Positions 11,672-22,699 of a DNA stretch of 64,000 bases are shown piece after piece. The position numbers and the translations under genes were made by a program. The DNA is taken from assembly GCA_030267965.1 (NCBI GenBank), contig BRYA01000355.1, positions 1 through 64,000 on the forward strand, read 5' to 3'. The first letter of the stretch is position 1, and each line of letters begins with the position of its first letter. Under the pieces are notes generated by a model. That model was not told the DNA's origin. It did not search any database and was given only the letters and a program-made list of their open reading frames with translations. Source of the DNA: Triparma columacea. Its lineage: Eukaryota; Sar; Bolidophyceae; Parmales; Triparmaceae.

Positions 11672-12563
11672 GTGCAGTTAGCACGCTCAACTCTCGTGCG
11701 GGGGATTTAGAATCTGTGGGGGCATGCGAACGTTTGGTGAGAGTGAGAATACTGCCGGTCTCGTCCCATGTTTGAGAGAGATGTTACCCTCGATCACTCA
11801 AGCCGGCATTTAGGCCCCTTCTGAGAATCCAACACACCCACACAACAGGATCGCTGCCTCTCTCCCTGTCTCTCAGGGTCTTTTCTGTTGATTTACGACT
11901 CCTCCGCCACCGGGTGCCTATATTCTTCTGATGGTCCTCCCCTCCAGCTTACCTGCCCAGACCTCGTCTTGTAGCCCCACTCCTTCAAGAGTCTTGAAAA
12001 AAACAGCTCTTGCGATGTTGATGTGTATTTCACTTTGGCCGATGTACGACACAATGTGAGCGCTCTCTCTCTCGAATCTACAATTGTTTGCGCTTCTTAG
12101 GCACAATCCCTCGATAGTTGTCTGTATGGCTACAGTTAATTAGGGATCTAACACACTTCCGACTTATACTGGTTTTTCCATCTCATTTTCCCCCCGGACT
12201 GGCTGTCTGTTTTTTCCTGACTAAAGGGTTATGAGGGCACGTATAACATAAAAATACCTGCGGTAGGAGTGGTTTTAATATGAAATAGATTGGACGCTTT
12301 AATTTTACGTATCCCTTTTAAGTTTGTCATACTGATCACTCGCCAAGCCCCAAAAAAATAAAGAAAATGACGACGCGTAAAGTTTTCAATACGTTTTCTT
12401 CGGATTCTTGGGGGAACTTAAGCGCATAGTGGATAATATTTAGGTTTCTTATGCCATATTATCCTAAAACCAAGCACTAAAAAAGCTGAGGTGTTCTTAG
12501 GGGACCAGGGGAGAAGGGTAACAATTTCTCAGAAATAGTCCCCTAGCCGCTCCAGCTCCCGTC
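11672..12563. other. Divergent intergenic region
   Basis: This lies between the ATG of the giant minus-strand gene (11671) and the ATG of the plus-strand gene at 12564, so it should hold both promoters. The part from about 12130 onward is AT-rich. I see no tRNA, no conserved motif I can name, and only short unsupported ORFs. Confidence 0.5.
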
Positions 12564-13520
12564 TTGTTCATCTTCGGCAGCATGATTAAATCTTTCGCGG
12601 TCGTCCTATTTATGCTATCACTACAGAACGCGCTCGCGTTTACGTTCAATCCTAATCCAAATGGATTTTTGATCGAATCACCAAGACGAGATACCTTTAT
12701 CTATTCATCCTTCAGGTCCTCTGTCGTTGGTTCCTCCTTGTTCACATTCAATCCTAATCCAATTGATTTAATCGATTCGTCAAGACGAGATACCCTCAGA
12801 TTTATCTCTTCATCCTTCGGATCCTCTGTCGTTGGTTCCTCCTTTGTCACCGACCTGCCTAGAGTTCTCGAGGTCGGACAGGGAACTGATATAATGTCGA
12901 ACAGTGATGCCTACTCTGACGCTGTGTTTCCCAAGAGCCTAAAAGGGCTTTGGGAGGTTGAGAAGACGGTGGTTTCTTCGGAGGGAGACGTGGGACAAGC
13001 GGAGACGGCTTGGTTTCTTTTAGGAGGAGCTAAAGAAGCGTTCAAGTCAAAGCGAGGTGAAACATACGAGACTCTCTACGTTGATCCAACGTCATCATCG
13101 TCGTCATACTCGTATGAGGTCGACGGAAAGTCTGTCGTGGGAGTCGTTCTCGACAGAGGCTTCGAGCTCAAAAGCAGGGCCGACCCATCCATTGAAGATG
13201 TCAGCTTCGATAGCTCGGACTTCAACCATCTCACGTACTATCGGCAAAAGAAAAAAATCTCGATCGACACTGTTCAGCGTCAGGTTCTCCTACCTGATTC
13301 AAAGGGCTGGGGGTCGAACGAACTCCTACGAATAACAACGCCTTCAATCGGCCGGGCCGTTAAAGTGAGCAGAAGATTCAGGCGTTCTTACGAAGGTGAA
13401 GATCGAGTAATAGAGGGTATTGAAATCGTGAAAACGTTCAGGGTCATGGACGGGATCGCGGGGACGGAGTACCCAACCTCAACTACAAAATCAACACTGA
13501 AGCTTCGAAGGCCGAAATGA
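12564..13520 (+). CDS. Signal-peptide protein, possibly plastid-targeted (DUF6816-like?)
   Basis: This is a single exon of 318 aa. Residues 1-25 form a signal peptide (or residues 7-25 if the second Met is used) ending ALA, with Phe immediately after. In heterokonts a Phe at +1 after signal cleavage is a hallmark of plastid-directed preproteins, so import is plausible. A Ser/Arg-rich segment to about residue 94 follows and is itself a tandem duplication. The mature part has a LKGLWEVEKTVVSSEGD segment, an AETAWFLLGG segment and regular beta-type spacing ending in a basic tail. It reminds me of the DUF6816 family of cyanobacteria and plastids, but I cannot confirm that. It converges on the Sfi1-like gene with a 122-nt gap. 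Confidence 0.7.
   Translation: MFIFGSMIKSFAVVLFMLSLQNALAFTFNPNPNGFLIESPRRDTFIYSSFRSSVVGSSLFTFNPNPIDLIDSSRRDTLRFISSSFGSSVVGSSFVTDLPRVLEVGQGTDIMSNSDAYSDAVFPKSLKGLWEVEKTVVSSEGDVGQAETAWFLLGGAKEAFKSKRGETYETLYVDPTSSSSSYSYEVDGKSVVGVVLDRGFELKSRADPSIEDVSFDSSDFNHLTYYRQKKKISIDTVQRQVLLPDSKGWGSNELLRITTPSIGRAVKVSRRFRRSYEGEDRVIEGIEIVKTFRVMDGIAGTEYPTSTTKSTLKLRRPK
12639..12845 (+). repeat. Tandem duplication inside the targeting presequence
   Basis: Residues 26-59 and 60-94 are two copies of the same segment. Both begin FTFNPNP, contain RRDT, and end SSVVGSS followed by L or F, and the DNA is clearly similar. The duplication repeats the Phe-initiated region that follows the signal peptide. Confidence 0.85.
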
Positions 13521-13642
13521 ATACGAATACCAACTGTTGTTGAAGAATATAAACAAGTACATTATTTCTCTGTCCCTACTTATCGCCCCTCCTCCCCCCC
13601 CACTGAATTTAGGAAGTCCTAAAAGTAGGAATTACAAGTATC

Positions 13643-16600
13643 TTAAAACTGGAAGCGCTCCTCTCCAGTCGTTAATCTCTGGAGGAGCCGCTTCTGAAGG
13701 TCATCGATCGTGTCTTCTAAGCTGTCAAGCTCCTCGATCTCGTACATGGGCCTTGACGTTTCTGTGAGCTCGAGGAGAGTGATGGAGGTGTCTGGCACCG
13801 ATGGCGAGCTGGCTGCCGTGGTGCTCGTTTGGGATGTGTTGTTGTCGTCTGTTGCTGTCTCCCCCCCCTCTATTTCGGTGGTGTCACTCCATAGGCTGTT
13901 TGTGCTCACGGCCAGGTCGAATGCCTGGCCGAGGTTTTCGAGCTCGAATATTCTCTGCTCTGCCTTAGTTGCGTCCCTAGCGTCCGTGATAAAGTTGCGC
14001 TGGACGGACTTCATTTTGGGGAACTTTGGGAGCTTGGCCCTCCTCACTTTGGACCTTTCCTCCTCTTCCCTTTTCTTCTTGCTCTCTTCTGATTGCCTGA
14101 CTGCAATCCCCATATCGCTGAGGGAGAGGCCAAGAGGCCTACCGGGGTCTTCGCCGGCACCGTCTGCTGCGCTGAGGAGCCTCTGCATTTCCTGGCTCTC
14201 CTTCGCTTGCTTCATTTCGACCTGAAGCTCCAGTATCTCCTCCTCCTTCTCCCTCAAGAGGAGGACAGCTTCCTCGGCCCTTTTTTCGCTCTCTGCTACC
14301 CTCATCCGGAGGACATTGAGCTCGTTCGTCCTCTCCGAGAAGATCCCGCCTGAAAGCTTATCCTTATGATCCTTCCTCTCGAGCTCCGCCCTGACTTTCT
14401 TAATTCTGATCTCCTCGAGCCTATGCCTAGTCTGCTCCAGCTCCGCAGCTTCCTTCGCTTCCTCGTCCCGCAGGGCCAAGACCTCCTTATTCGCGTCTCG
14501 CGCCGTCTTCTCGAAGGCGTAGATAAGGTTCAGACTGCCTTTGCCCTCCTCATCGATACTGCTCTGGACCTTTTTCATTACGTCCTGAGCGTGCACAATC
14601 GCGTCTTGTAGTTTCTTCTTCTCTTCCTCGATCTTCCCGACCTCCTTCTTGCCTTTCAGCTTCCTGAGGTTTGCCGCCCTCGTCGACTTGTCCTCTTCTC
14701 GCTGCCTCTGGTTCTCTATCTTTTCGAGCTTAGCAGCTTCCCTCAACGTCTGCGAGAGACTCGCCGAGTTCATCTGGATCTCTACCTTGACCCTTGCTAG
14801 ATTGATTGACTTTTCTTCGATGGTATCCTTGGTCTCGACCGCCTTGAGCTTTAGGTCAGCCTTCATTTCTTTCATGTCCTGCAGCTCGCTCTCTATCTCA
14901 GCCCTCCTCTCGGACGCCTCCCGCTGCTTCTCGATCAAGCCTCCCTTGGTCTTATTTAACTCGCTCAGGCGCACCTTCGTGTTCTCCTCCTCAATCTCTG
15001 CCACGGTGTTCTTGGCCCTCTTAACTCTCATGAAAACAATGAACCACGACGACAAGGCGGACCTCTTGGTCTTTTGGTCAACCTGGAGTTTCACTTTTTC
15101 GGATGTTACTCTCGCCCTCTTCCTCATATTGGCGTGAATTTTCCATTTCTTCAAAATAGTGGCGAGCCTCACTTTCTCCCTCTCGTCGTTCATCTTCTCA
15201 ATAATAGAATCCCTCTTCTGCTCGTGTCTGACGAGTGGGACAAACATAACCCAATTGCGGAAGAGCTTTCCGACAAGTCTCCCATTTTTCCTCATCAAGA
15301 AGGCGTCGGCCTTAGTGCTCTTAAACCTCCATCCATTGAAGGCAATTCTCGTAAGGTGGGTGAAAAAGTGGTTTGTCGCGATGAGTGCCTTGACCCTCTG
15401 GTCTTGCACGAATCTGGGACGAATTTGTTTGTGAAGGGTTAACATGACGCAAATGTCGGGGCTCTACCAAGATACTCAACTCCCTCCTCACCTGACATTT
15501 CCGAGGTAACGGCTGAACATTCGTCTCACAAAGTGCAAGTCTGCGTTGTGCTCTCTCTTGGAGAGGTCGACGAATGCCCTGAAGTTTCGGAGGCCTCGCT
15601 TCAGCAGTACTTTGTGTTGCATCATGTCGGCCTTATAATCCAGCTCAAACTCCTGCATGCTGTGCCTGTGCTCGGCCCTCCACTTTTTGAAGAATTCCCT
15701 CCTTAGTCGTTTGCGGCTAATCCTCCCCATCCCGCAGTGCTGCCCGATTCTCCTGAAGAACTTGCTGAGAACCCTGAGCCTGCTTCTGTTCCTAATATTT
15801 TTCAAGGCGAAGCTGTCAAAGTCCTCCGTGAGCCTCAAACCGAGCACTTTCCGCTGCCACCTGTGAAATAGGGCGTCCCTGTGGTGGACCGCCGCCTTTC
15901 GATTGAGGGACCTAAGGACGTCCTTGGGTAGTATGCAGGATTTTGTGAACGCTGCCAACTTCTTGAAGGAGAGCTTCAGGGTAAGCTTGTACTTGGCGTC
16001 CTGTGCTATGATTCTATCGTGCCTGTCTACCCTGTTTGCAGCGACATTGTCCCTCCATGTGCGAAGGTTCCGGCGCATGAGCCCATGGATGTACTTGAAC
16101 CTGGAGAGGCGGCGGGTGTGGGCAAAGTTTGACCAGGCTCTCAAAATCTCCGCCAACCTCTTTCTCATCCGTAGGAGAAGGGTCGCTGGCCTGTGCTTCA
16201 CATGCTTGACCCTCTGGTTGTGGTGGCGTTTCCAGTGTGCGAAGGTGAGAACCTGATAGTGCCTCGACGTGAAGAGTTGGAATCGATGAGTGATTCGGTC
16301 CATCTTCTTGGACACTAACGTGGCCCGATGGAGGAGAGCGAAGCTCCTGGCTGCACCCCTGCTGCTTCTTTCCCACCAACTGTGCAGCCTGTCCTCAACC
16401 ATTTGCAGGTTCTTAGCTGCGAGGGGCAGAAAGGAGGGGGGGATGGTAGTGGGGGGTGAGGGTGGGGGGCACGTGGGTGTGGGTGGAATTTGTGGAATCG
16501 GTCGCGCTCTTTCCTGATATCTCACCTCTCTCCAGGTTTCTCTTCCTCTGTTTGATGTCTTCCTTTCTTCTGTGGTCCTCGTCCAGGGCCATCTCAACTT

Positions 16601-17887
16601 CGACCTTTCTCTTTCTCTCCTCCTCGAGAACCGATTCGAGTTTTGATTTCATTGCCATTACAGTCTTCATAGCTTCACTTTCCTGATTCTTGGCAAACTC
16701 CAGCTGTTGGGGGTTGGAACAGAGGTGGGAGAGAGGAGGCGATGAGCGATGAGTCGCGGACCTACCAAATGGCGTGGAGCTAGTTGCATGATCTCACCTC
16801 CTCTCCCTTTCCCTGGCGTAACTTGCTGGCGCCCCTAAGGTGATCGAACGCTTCCTTCCTTCTCTGCTCGGCGACCTTCCCTACGTCCTTGATTTTCGCG
16901 TTGCTTGCCATTGCCTTGGCCTCGTTCTCTGTTACGTTGGTTTTGTACAGTTCCACTCTCTCCCAAAGCAGCAAATTTTGTTCGTATAGGGCCTGGGGAG
17001 GGGGGGAGTCAGCAATCGCCAAAGGTTAATCGTGAACGAGAGGAAGGTGGAGGGAGAAGCGCGCCCAGGGAAGCAACCCTCACCTCCATGGACTTTGCTC
17101 TGCTCTTGAGCTCTGAGTGAAGGGCAGTCACTTGAGACCGCAATGATCGCATATCGTAGCACTTGTCGGGACGGCGCGGGGCGGAAGGGGGGGGGAGAGG
17201 AGTAAAGACCGAAGAGGACGTGCCGGGGTCAGGATCAACGAGTGCCCGTAGTTCCTCCGAGACATTTGAAGAAGGCAAAGGGAGGGGTATGGGGGCGAAG
17301 GCATCCGAAGGTTTATTCGCCCTAACAGGGGATTTTTTGCTCGCCCGAGGAGGGGGTGACCGACGACGGGGCTTGGAGGTGCGGGGAGGAGATATTGGGG
17401 CAGGTGCAGGGGTGGGTTGGGGACCAAGGCGGGGCTGAGAAGATGGAGAAAGGGCTGAGGCAGCGGATGACTCCGAAACAGTAGGTTTCGAGGGATTATT
17501 GAGACGGGGTGGCGTGGGAGGCTCTGGAGGGTGTCGGTGCGATCGTTGGTGGGTCGATCGCATTGCAGCCTTAGGGCTCTTATTTGGCTCCTCTTTCGGT
17601 CCAAAGTGCCTCTGGTAATAACCTCTCTTTGATCCTAAGCTTGTTTCGTCATTCCGGTTGGGAAGAGGGATCTTTCCGGAACGTTGAGCTCTAGATGAGG
17701 GCTGGAGGTACTCCAACAGGGAGGAGGTGGGATTTCCAGGGGATTCCAAAGGGACACCCCGAGAGGGGAGGTTTGTTGGGTGGGGAGGGGGGGGGAGAGG
17801 AGATGGAGAATGGGTATGAGATAGCAGGTTGGACGATGGTGCGGGAATGGAGGAGGGGGGTCGAGGGGAGGGTGGCGGGGAGGGCAT
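13643..17887 (-). CDS. Sfi1-like Trp-repeat coiled-coil protein (5 exons)
   Basis: Exons are 17887-17084, 16992-16798, 16703-16526, 16416-15492 and 15413-13643, giving 1,290 aa. Introns are 78-109 nt and every junction phase agrees. Residues 1-230 are low-complexity Pro/Ser-rich, and a coiled-coil segment with ALYEQNLLLWERVELYK follows. From about residue 400 to 780 there are regularly spaced helical units each centred on a Trp: LRAWSNFA, LRTWRDNV, FHRWQRKV, FFKKWRAE, FNGWRFKS, LFRNWVMF, LKKWKIHA, LSSWFIVF. Such Trp-centred repeats typify Sfi1-like centrin-binding proteins of centrosomes and basal bodies. The C-terminal 450 residues are a long charged coiled coil. A basal-body or centrin role is inferred from the repeats. 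The first Met is the least certain part. Confidence 0.78.
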
Positions 17888-17959
17888 AGGTGGAGGTGGA
17901 GTTCAAAAACTGCTCATGATGGTGAAGGGGTCAAGGGTCCAGGAAGGAAGAAGAAGAGG

Positions 17960-18115
17960 AAAGGATTTATTTCTCTCAAACCCTGTTATCGTTCGTTACA
18001 TAGGAAGGAGGAAAGGATTTATTTCTCTCAAACCCTGTTATCGTTCGTTACATAGGAAGGAGGAAAGGATTTATTTCTCTCACACCCTGTTGTCGTTTGT
18101 TACATCCCCCGCCTT
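17960..18115. repeat. 52-bp tandem repeat (3 units) overlapping a stop codon
   Basis: Units start at 17960, 18012 and 18064. The unit nearest the acyltransferase gene contains its last codons and TGA. The two others lie downstream and still read VTNDNRV plus stop on the minus strand. The 3' end of the coding sequence has therefore been copied into the 3' flank. Confidence 0.85.
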
Positions 18116-20204
18116 CTCCTCCACTTTCTTCATCTTTGGCTTCCATTTCTTCTTCCTCGCCAGGACCTCGCTCCTTGACAAGAACTCAACCTTGAACACG
18201 TCGACCAAGCCCTCTGCAGCATTGGCCTTCAAGAAGTCCTCGAAATCCTTGTGAGAAACGCGGCCATCGCCATCCTTGTCGGCCTTTTTGAACATGGCAC
18301 TCTTGTCAGACTTCTCGAGCTCAGGGTGCCACGACATCAAGTTAGAGAACTGTGCCAGGTTCAAACCCTTCCCCTCAACGTCAAACGACTTGAATGCCAG
18401 CTTCATAAGCTGCCCCCTATTAGTGGACGACTCGTTGACTAGGGCGAGGCCGAAAAGGTAGTCCTTGAAGTCGATCGAGCCGTCCCCGGACGTATCAATC
18501 AGGTTGAACATGCTCCTGCAGGAGGAGTGCGAAGGATGCGAAGCGCGTGTTGTATTATATATATATTTATTAGAAAATGAATATGTCGTAACTCTGATTT
18601 GCTCTTCTTTGGCCCATTCTCACCTTGCCCCTGCCGTGTAAGATCCGTCTTCCTTCTTCATCTCAAAGGCGGTGGCAAATTGTTCGAAGTTAACGTGCCC
18701 AGTTTGCCCAGTGTCCATAGCAGCAAAAGCGTTGAGATGTTTCTCGATGGTCTCCATCGTAACGTCTCCCAAGAATTTCTTGGCAACGCCAATCTCGATG
18801 AGAGCGTCGCTTGCAGGAAGGTGCAAAGTCTGAGCAAGTCCTGCGAGGCGAACGTCCTCGTAGCTATGCTCGGTAGTGGGGACGTTCATATGCTTCGCCA
18901 TATACTCGCGGACATTCGTCGCAAACAATTTGGCACTGGAAAAATCGCCTCCTCGCTCGTGCTCATCTGGAGTATAAACTGGAAGGTACTCCACCTCCAA
19001 ACGGTTGTGGAACTGACAGAGCAGTCTCCAGAGGATCTCAGGCTGTGATAGTCCCCCGGCCACCCAAGAAACGTCAAGGTGCCTGAACGGGAATCTGTGT
19101 GTTTGTGTTGGAGGCGAAATCATTAGGAACGAAGGGTGATGATGCCGTCTGCTATTTTCCCATTCTCACCTGATCACGATGGGTTGCACAGGCATCCCAG
19201 GTAGGAACGGGCCACTCTTAAACTTGACCAGCGCGTTGGAGCTCTTGGTCGTTCCCTCGGGAAAGATGAGCAGCTGGGGCCATACTCCTCCGCTTTTCGT
19301 TCTTCCCGTGATTTGGGTCTGAAGGCAGGGAAGAAGATTGAGCTGACAGTTATCTATTCTTTCACTTCCCTTGCCCCCCCCACGCCCTCCTCTCTCACCT
19401 TGACCCACTCTCGGCTGTACACATTATCCACTGAATTCGGTTCCAAATACTTCTCAAGAGGGATGTTCTGGAGCATCTTGTGGGCTTTGCTAAAACCAGG
19501 GAACATCATCGTTGCGTATGCCCCGACGCTCATCGGCGTATTGGCGTAGACAATCCACAAAGGCTCGATGAAGGAGACGTGGTTAGGGCAGATGACGGGA
19601 GCGTCCTTGGCGGAGGCCTTCTTCCCCTTCACTGAAACCCAATGGAAACCCCACACGAAGAGCAAGGAACGAAGTAACATCCGGAAGGGGAAAAGCAACA
19701 CGGTCCTGAACTTGGATATTGGCTTGCTGATGCCGTCCTCTTTGGACATTCCTATCGCGGCCACATTCGTGTAAATCATTGCCAGAAGCAAAACAATGAT
19801 AGAGAGGAGGAGTCTGATGGGGAAGACTGTGACACTCATTATCGATAGTTTCACCCTCTCGTACTCATCGATTAAAACGGTTTCGTTCACAAAGGGGTTA
19901 GCCTTGAGGTAGGGGTGGGGGTAGGGGTGGGGGGGGGGGGGGGGGTCAATTACCGTCTATTGTGGCGGGTAAAGGTCCGAGCCAGCCCCAGACCCTCAAA
20001 TCCACTCACCTCTTCCCCCTTCTTCGCATCTTCGATGTAGGACTGGTGCAAATAGTCAGAATATCCTCGTCGCCTCCCACTGGGAGGTTCGGGGCTAGGC
20101 AGAAGGCCCTTGGCGTCTTCGCCCCTCTTCACTGATGGAGCTAGTCGCACGTAGATATACAACGCCAACACGGCAATACCTACCAAGGAAGCAATTAAGG
20201 CCAT
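18080..20204 (-). CDS. Lysophospholipid acyltransferase with EF-hands (LPCAT/LPEAT-like, 5 exons)
   Basis: Exons are 20204-20007, 19902-19399, 19318-19170, 19094-18624 and 18515-18080, giving 585 aa. Residues 1-20 are an N-terminal membrane anchor, and a second hydrophobic stretch lies near 85-115. The acyltransferase block I is NHVSFIEPLW, with the catalytic His at about 174. The substrate-binding block is FPEGTTKSSNALVKFKSGPF near 253. The C-terminal third carries a degenerate EF-hand (DTGQTGHVNFEQF) and two good ones (DTSGDGSIDFKD at about 448, DKDGDGRVSHKD at about 520). This order matches LPCAT1/2 and plant LPEAT2, ER enzymes that re-acylate lysophospholipids and may respond to calcium. 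The last position of the H-x4-D motif is Glu here. The extreme C-terminus is basic, without an obvious KDEL or KKXX signal. Confidence 0.88.
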
Positions 20205-20951
20205 GCCTTTTCAACAACTGACAAGGATCTTTGAGAATTTTTTTTTGGCCTTCTCGTTTTTTAACCGAACCGATTCACAATCTATTAATTCAATTTTTTG
20301 TTTATTAATATCTAATTGATCATATAAAATAAGTTTGATACTCAATAAGACATTTGTAATAAATCCACAAAAACTTTTCTCATCAATTGATTTTTAAATC
20401 ATAAACATAATGAATATTTTAACATATCATCGTTATACTTTATTGAACATTTATATAAACTTTGATAAAAAATTAAAAATCGTAATAAATATAAATTGTT
20501 CCAATTATTATTTTGTGTCTTACAAATACGATTTATATATAGTGAATCACACATTAATTTCTTTAAGACAAATGACATGACATCTAGTTAATTGAAATAT
20601 GCCAAAAAAGTTTTTAATTTGATTTTTTGCGCTGACTGATTTCCCCATTTTCACTCACTGTTACACTCAAGTTACGCTCACTTGATCTGAATAATTTGTC
20701 TTAATCACTCACTTACTCACATGTTCTGTCACTCACGTTGTGTCATCACATGACATGTAGACAGTGGCAAGAATTTGGGAAGATTGTTCACCCATCCATT
20801 TTGATTGATCGTTTATCGTACATTCGAGTCAGTTCCTCGGGGAGTAGGCGTGGGAAAACAGAAAAGACGCTTTAAAAAAATCTTCTTATCTAACCCTAAC
20901 AGAATAATCAACAACCCTAAAACCAACAACAACATCTCAAACCCCCCCCCC
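20205..20951. other. AT-rich intergenic island
   Basis: From about 20225 to 20640 the sequence is strikingly AT-rich by eye, with runs such as TTTATTAATATCTAATTG, in a locus that is otherwise balanced to GC-rich. From 20640 to 20780 there are repeated CACTCAC/CTCACT-type words. No gene is supported. It lies upstream of the acyltransferase and downstream of the ankyrin-WW gene. Confidence 0.55.
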
Positions 20952-22494
20952 TCAGTGGTAAAAGTGCATCCCAAAGGTCGCCCTCTTCATGACATAGGTG
21001 AGATCTTTCTTGTAGTCCTTGGGTTCCTCCCATTGGCTCTCCCTTGAGACTTTGTTGTAGTAGAATATTTCGTTCTTCTTCTTGTCAAGATAGGGTACCC
21101 ATGCGCCGTAGGCGCTGCCCATGCTCACCCCTCTGAGCCCGTTCCCCTTTGCGGCCCCCTTCATTTGCGCCTCGGCAGCCGCCTTGGCATCCTTTTCGTC
21201 CATCTCAAGCCTCTTCATAATTTCGTCAAAGGCTTTTCCTTCCAGGAGGTCAAACGCGCTTTTCCTCCTTTGGGCCTTGAAATCGAGCAGCATATGAGTG
21301 ATTTCCGTCCTCTGCCCCTGGCATGCCATCTTGAGTGGAGTTTTTTTACTGTAGTTGACTGCGTTGGGGTCGGCGTCGTAGGCTAGGAGGCACTCGATGA
21401 TGTCAATATTATTGTTGGCGATGGCTATGAAGAGGGCAGTGTCCCCCTCAGAGTTCCTCGCGTTTATCTGAATGTCCGTGTTCTCCACGAGCCATTCTAC
21501 AGTTTCAAGGTGGTTGTGCTTACAGGCGAGAATCAAGCAGTTGTCCCCGAGAATGTCAACGGCCTCCACCTCGGCCCCCTTCTCGATCAGGTATTCCACA
21601 ATGTCAGTCCAGCCCCAGATGACAGCGAAGTGCAAGGGCGTGTAATTGTGGAAGTCAAGCTTATTCACGTCCGCCCCCTCGTCAACGAGGAGCTTTACGA
21701 TATTTTTCCTCTCTTCGTCCCCTCCTGGCTTTATCCAGTCGCTGTCGATTTGAATTTCGTCTGGCCGATCTGCCTTGGGGAGGCCCTCCTTGTTGAGTCC
21801 CCCGTACTTCGCTGCACAGTAGGTCCCCGAGGGCGGAGTGAACGCAAGTATGAGGGGTGTCCTCCACTTGCTATTTTCCACATCCGTCACGAGTTGTGTT
21901 GTGTCAAAGATGGATCTGTTCTTTGGGTTGAACATGAACTCGCACATTACATAGTACCCCTCTCTACACACAATATGTAGCAGGGTGTCTCCTTCCCAGT
22001 GCCCCGTGTATGGTCCTGTGCAATTGTGCGGTGGGGTTGTGGTGGGGGAGGTGGTTAGTTTTTTTGGCCGCTCGTGTGGCATTAAACGCTCCATTCACAA
22101 CTCCTCCCTCTTCCCCTCCCCTCCCCACCCTAGACTCACTGTTAATGGTCGTGAAATGCCCGATGACCTGCTCTCTCATGACTCTCATGTTACCCTGGGC
22201 AATTCCATCCGCCACCTTGTTGGCCCTTGCAGCCCTTGGGTCGATCTTTCCTGTTTCTAACTTCTGCTTCTGAGCGTTCGCGTTTGCACAAGATACTGTC
22301 GAAAAATCAAACGGCGGAAGCTCTCCCCCCCCTGGATCATGGTTAGTTCGATTTCGAGTTGCGTCAATGAAGTCCATGAGAGCAAAAAGTTGGGAGTTCC
22401 TTTTACGGTTGTCCTTCTTCTTGTCCTTCTTCTTCTCGTCTTCCTCCTCTAGAAGGTCCACATCAGCGGTTCCTCCGCCACAAACTTGACCCAT
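20952..22494 (-). CDS. Ankyrin-repeat protein with C-terminal WW domain (2 exons)
   Basis: Exons are 22494-22140 and 22015-20952 (phase 1 junction), giving 472 aa. An upstream in-frame ATG at 22512 would add six residues. I prefer 22494 because it gives MGQVCGGG, which fits N-myristoylation on Gly2 with a nearby Cys, and so membrane tethering. An acidic/Lys-rich segment follows. About six ankyrin repeats come next, for example TPLHFAVIWGWTDIVEYLIEKG, CLILACKHNHLETVEWLVEN and TALFIAIANNNIDIIECLLAYD-type units. A WW domain (WVPYLDKKKNEIFYYNKVS, then SQWEEP) lies about 35 residues from the C-terminus. WW domains bind Pro-rich motifs. I infer an adaptor role; no catalytic residues are visible. 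Confidence 0.85.
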
Positions 22495-22699
22495 GACTGG
22501 CCAATTCCCCAATTCCCAAAATAAATTGGAAAGTTGGGAAAACTGGGCCCTCCCAAATTCCGGAAGGAAGCCGAGAACAAAAAAGGGACAGCTCTTTCTG
22601 CACGACTAAGCCCTCTTCTGCGCCCCTAAACCCCCCCGTGCCCCCCCCCCCCCAACTCCCCCCCCCCCGTGCCTGTTGTACACTAACAGGTATCAGTCA

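Noticed and set aside
11918..12106. A 62-residue minus-strand ORF upstream of the giant gene.
   Set aside because: No recognisable protein features, no splice link in phase to exon 1 that I could find, and its length is expected by chance.
15462..15491. A 30-nt intron joining the two large exons of the Sfi1-like gene.
   Set aside because: Too short for splicing. The acceptor at 15414 gives a normal 78-nt intron with the same phase and a TTAAC branch site.
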